DNA of 5,779 bases from the NCBI GenBank assembly GCA_046758865.1, contig JBHIBD010000103.1, forward strand, positions 1 through 5,779. Reading direction: 5' to 3'. Positions 4,948-5,779 of the stretch are shown piece by piece. The stretch is from JBHIBD01 sp046758865. GTDB lineage: Bacteria; Planctomycetota; Brocadiia; Brocadiales; Bathyanammoxibiaceae. The notes beneath the pieces were generated by a model, which saw only the letters and a list, made by a program, of their open reading frames with translations, searched no databases and was not told the origin of the DNA. A program made the position numbers and the translations under genes. The stretch's first letter is position 1; each line of letters starts with the position of its first letter.

Positions 4948-5074
4948 GGGAGCTCTGCAAAATGGTTCAAATACCCTCTGTCATTCTAAGCAAAGCGAAG
5001 AATCTTTAATACTAGATTCTTCGGTCGCTTCGCTCCCTCAGAATGACAATAGTATAAGATTTTTCAGAGGTCTC
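4948..5074. mobile_element. MITE-like element, diverged copy 2 of the same family
   Basis: The left end GGGAGCTCTGCAAAA (4948-4962) and the right end TTTTTCAGAGGTCTC (5060-5074) are inverted repeats; the right end matches the copy at 1038-1199 exactly over CAGAGGTCTC. The inner inverted repeat starts TGTCATTCT (4979) and ends AGAATGACA (5048), with AAGCGAAGAATCT-type arms. This core is related to, but different from, the TTGCGAG core of copy 1. Both copies have AAATACC and then GTCATT inside the left arm. The flanks GTTGT and GTTAC suggest a decayed 5-bp duplication. There is no transposase frame. Its left end lies 26 bases upstream of the korA ATG. On the minus strand a TATACT (5056-5051) could act as a -10 box pointing to korA, but I see no good -35. 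Confidence 0.78.
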
Positions 5075-5390
5075 GTTACACAGTAGACCCAACAACGTTA
5101 ATTCTAGCATACCGTGTTTAGGTCGAGTAAACAAATGATTAAAAATGTACTCCTGGGGCAGGTATATCCCGTGCAAGGAAGGCAGTTGGATGACAATATT
5201 ACAACAGGGTTTGTGGCACAAGGTTGAGAAAAGGGGAAAAACCTTTTTTACAAGGTATTGCAAAAGAAGAATGGCGGGCTGGCGATGTCTTGGTAGTTAA
5301 AAAGCATGTTGCGTCAAGACGCACCGTGCTAGAGAGGAACAATGGACTGGCGGTACCCTAGCCAATTATGGTCTACGGCTTGCCTTGGAT
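5075..5390. other. Intergenic region without a supported gene
   Basis: About 316 bases lie between the second MITE-like element and the YkgJ-type gene, and I find no convincing gene or RNA. A plus-strand frame at 5224-5361 (TTG start, 45 codons) has a protein-like end, with EEWRAGDVLVVKKHVASRR, but no ribosome binding site and no family I recognise. A 30-codon ATG frame at 5135-5227 is equally weak. A small perfect hairpin, TGCGTC/GACGCA, occurs at 5310-5323. It may hold a decayed gene remnant. The korA promoter could also lie here or in the adjacent element. Confidence 0.5.
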
Positions 5391-5779
5391 TTAGGCCCTT
5401 AATCTTGGTCGGTGTCCTGTGTAGGAGGAATAATGCTTCTTGTAAAAGGTAGGTCTGGCCTTACGCAGATACCCCATCAAATCCTTCACGTCCTGAAATA
5501 ATACTTTATGTGACTCATGCCAGTCCTGCTCATGGCAGGACTCCCTCTCAAAATTCCTGCAGATGGGTGGTCGGTCTTCATATATCGTGCACAGCCCATT
5601 AGAATTCAGCTTATCACACTTAGATTCAAATAATATGTACCAATCGTTGTCATGGTCAATGTACACACTGGTACCCTCGTGATATAGGTAAAACTTAACG
5701 TCCTCTATTTCGGTCTTTGTAATCGGTTTATCTATCTCAACAGAAACGTATTTGCAGCAGACATCACACTCTCCGCATA
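5391..5779 (-). CDS. YkgJ-family zinc/iron-chelating domain protein (5' end beyond the window)
   Basis: The frame is open to the right edge, giving 128 visible residues that begin in the middle of the domain signature. The cysteine cluster CGECDVCC (residues 1-8 of the visible part) is followed by C54, C63 (GLCTIYEDRPP), C73 (ICRNF) and C81 (ESCHEQ), the full pattern of the YkgJ/UPF0153 CxxCxxCC family. A GTG at 5666 could be mistaken for the start, but the CxxCxxCC motif lies upstream of it, so the true start must be outside the window. These proteins are thought to bind Zn or an Fe-S cluster; their biochemical role is poorly defined. The C-terminus is basic and ends in GHRPRLRA. The stop is at 5391-5393. 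No terminator was seen after it, and no functional link to the kor genes is apparent. Confidence 0.88.
   Translation of the reverse strand, partial: CGECDVCCKYVSVEIDKPITKTEIEDVKFYLYHEGTSVYIDHDNDWYILFESKCDKLNSNGLCTIYEDRPPICRNFERESCHEQDWHESHKVLFQDVKDLMGYLRKARPTFYKKHYSSYTGHRPRLRA

Noticed and set aside
5012..5263. Minus-strand frame of 83 codons
   Set aside because: Its 3' third is a translation of the MITE-like element, the rest resembles no family, and there is no ribosome binding site; a chance frame.
5391..5666. Complete 91-residue protein starting at GTG 5666
   Set aside because: The diagnostic CxxCxxCC motif of its family lies upstream in the same open frame, so the gene extends beyond the window edge.

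Overview
The window looks like part of a chromosome from an uncultured anaerobic or microaerophilic bacterium. It carries an oxygen-sensitive class I (4Fe-4S) fumarase subunit and a CoA-dependent 2-oxoacid:ferredoxin oxidoreductase (KOR/VOR type) with its small ferredoxin-like subunit. The intergenic spaces are full of short palindromic and inverted-repeat elements of the kind common in environmental genomes such as anammox-type Planctomycetes, Nitrospirota and deltaproteobacterial lineages. I cannot fix the phylum from this sequence alone.

Layout. Bases 1-241 are a repeat patch with no gene: two copies of a 55-bp sequence (1-55 and 165-219, identical), several GC-rich hairpins and a G-quadruplex motif. 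A good sigma70-type promoter (301-328) precedes a metallo-beta-lactamase-fold hydrolase (388-1029, +). A 162-bp MITE-like element (1038-1199) with terminal inverted repeats and a perfect 5-bp target duplication follows. Next come the fumarase alpha subunit (1214-2056, +), a palindromic repeat at its stop codon, an open but start-less stretch (2098-2283), and the KorD-like ferredoxin subunit (2284-2490, +). A long palindrome (2507-2547) marks the convergent junction with a tightly packed minus-strand operon that reads korA (4921-3863), korB (3860-3111), korC (3106-2543). A second element of the same MITE family (4948-5074) sits just upstream of korA. After about 316 bases without a supported gene, a 5'-truncated YkgJ-type cysteine-cluster protein (minus strand) runs off the right edge.

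How the genes work together. KorA-B-C plus KorD would form a four-subunit enzyme that interconverts a 2-oxoacid plus CoA with an acyl-CoA, CO2 and reduced ferredoxin. 2-oxoglutarate or branched-chain 2-oxoacids are the likely substrates. Fumarase interconverts fumarate and malate. Together they fit an oxidative or reductive TCA-cycle segment that uses ferredoxin. The fumarase beta subunit, normally needed for activity, is not in this window.

Most notable points: a pair of MITE-like elements with shared ends and diverged cores brackets the fumarase/KOR module and abuts both leading start codons; the KorD subunit has Asp in place of one cluster cysteine; and korD is separated from, and convergent with, korABC.
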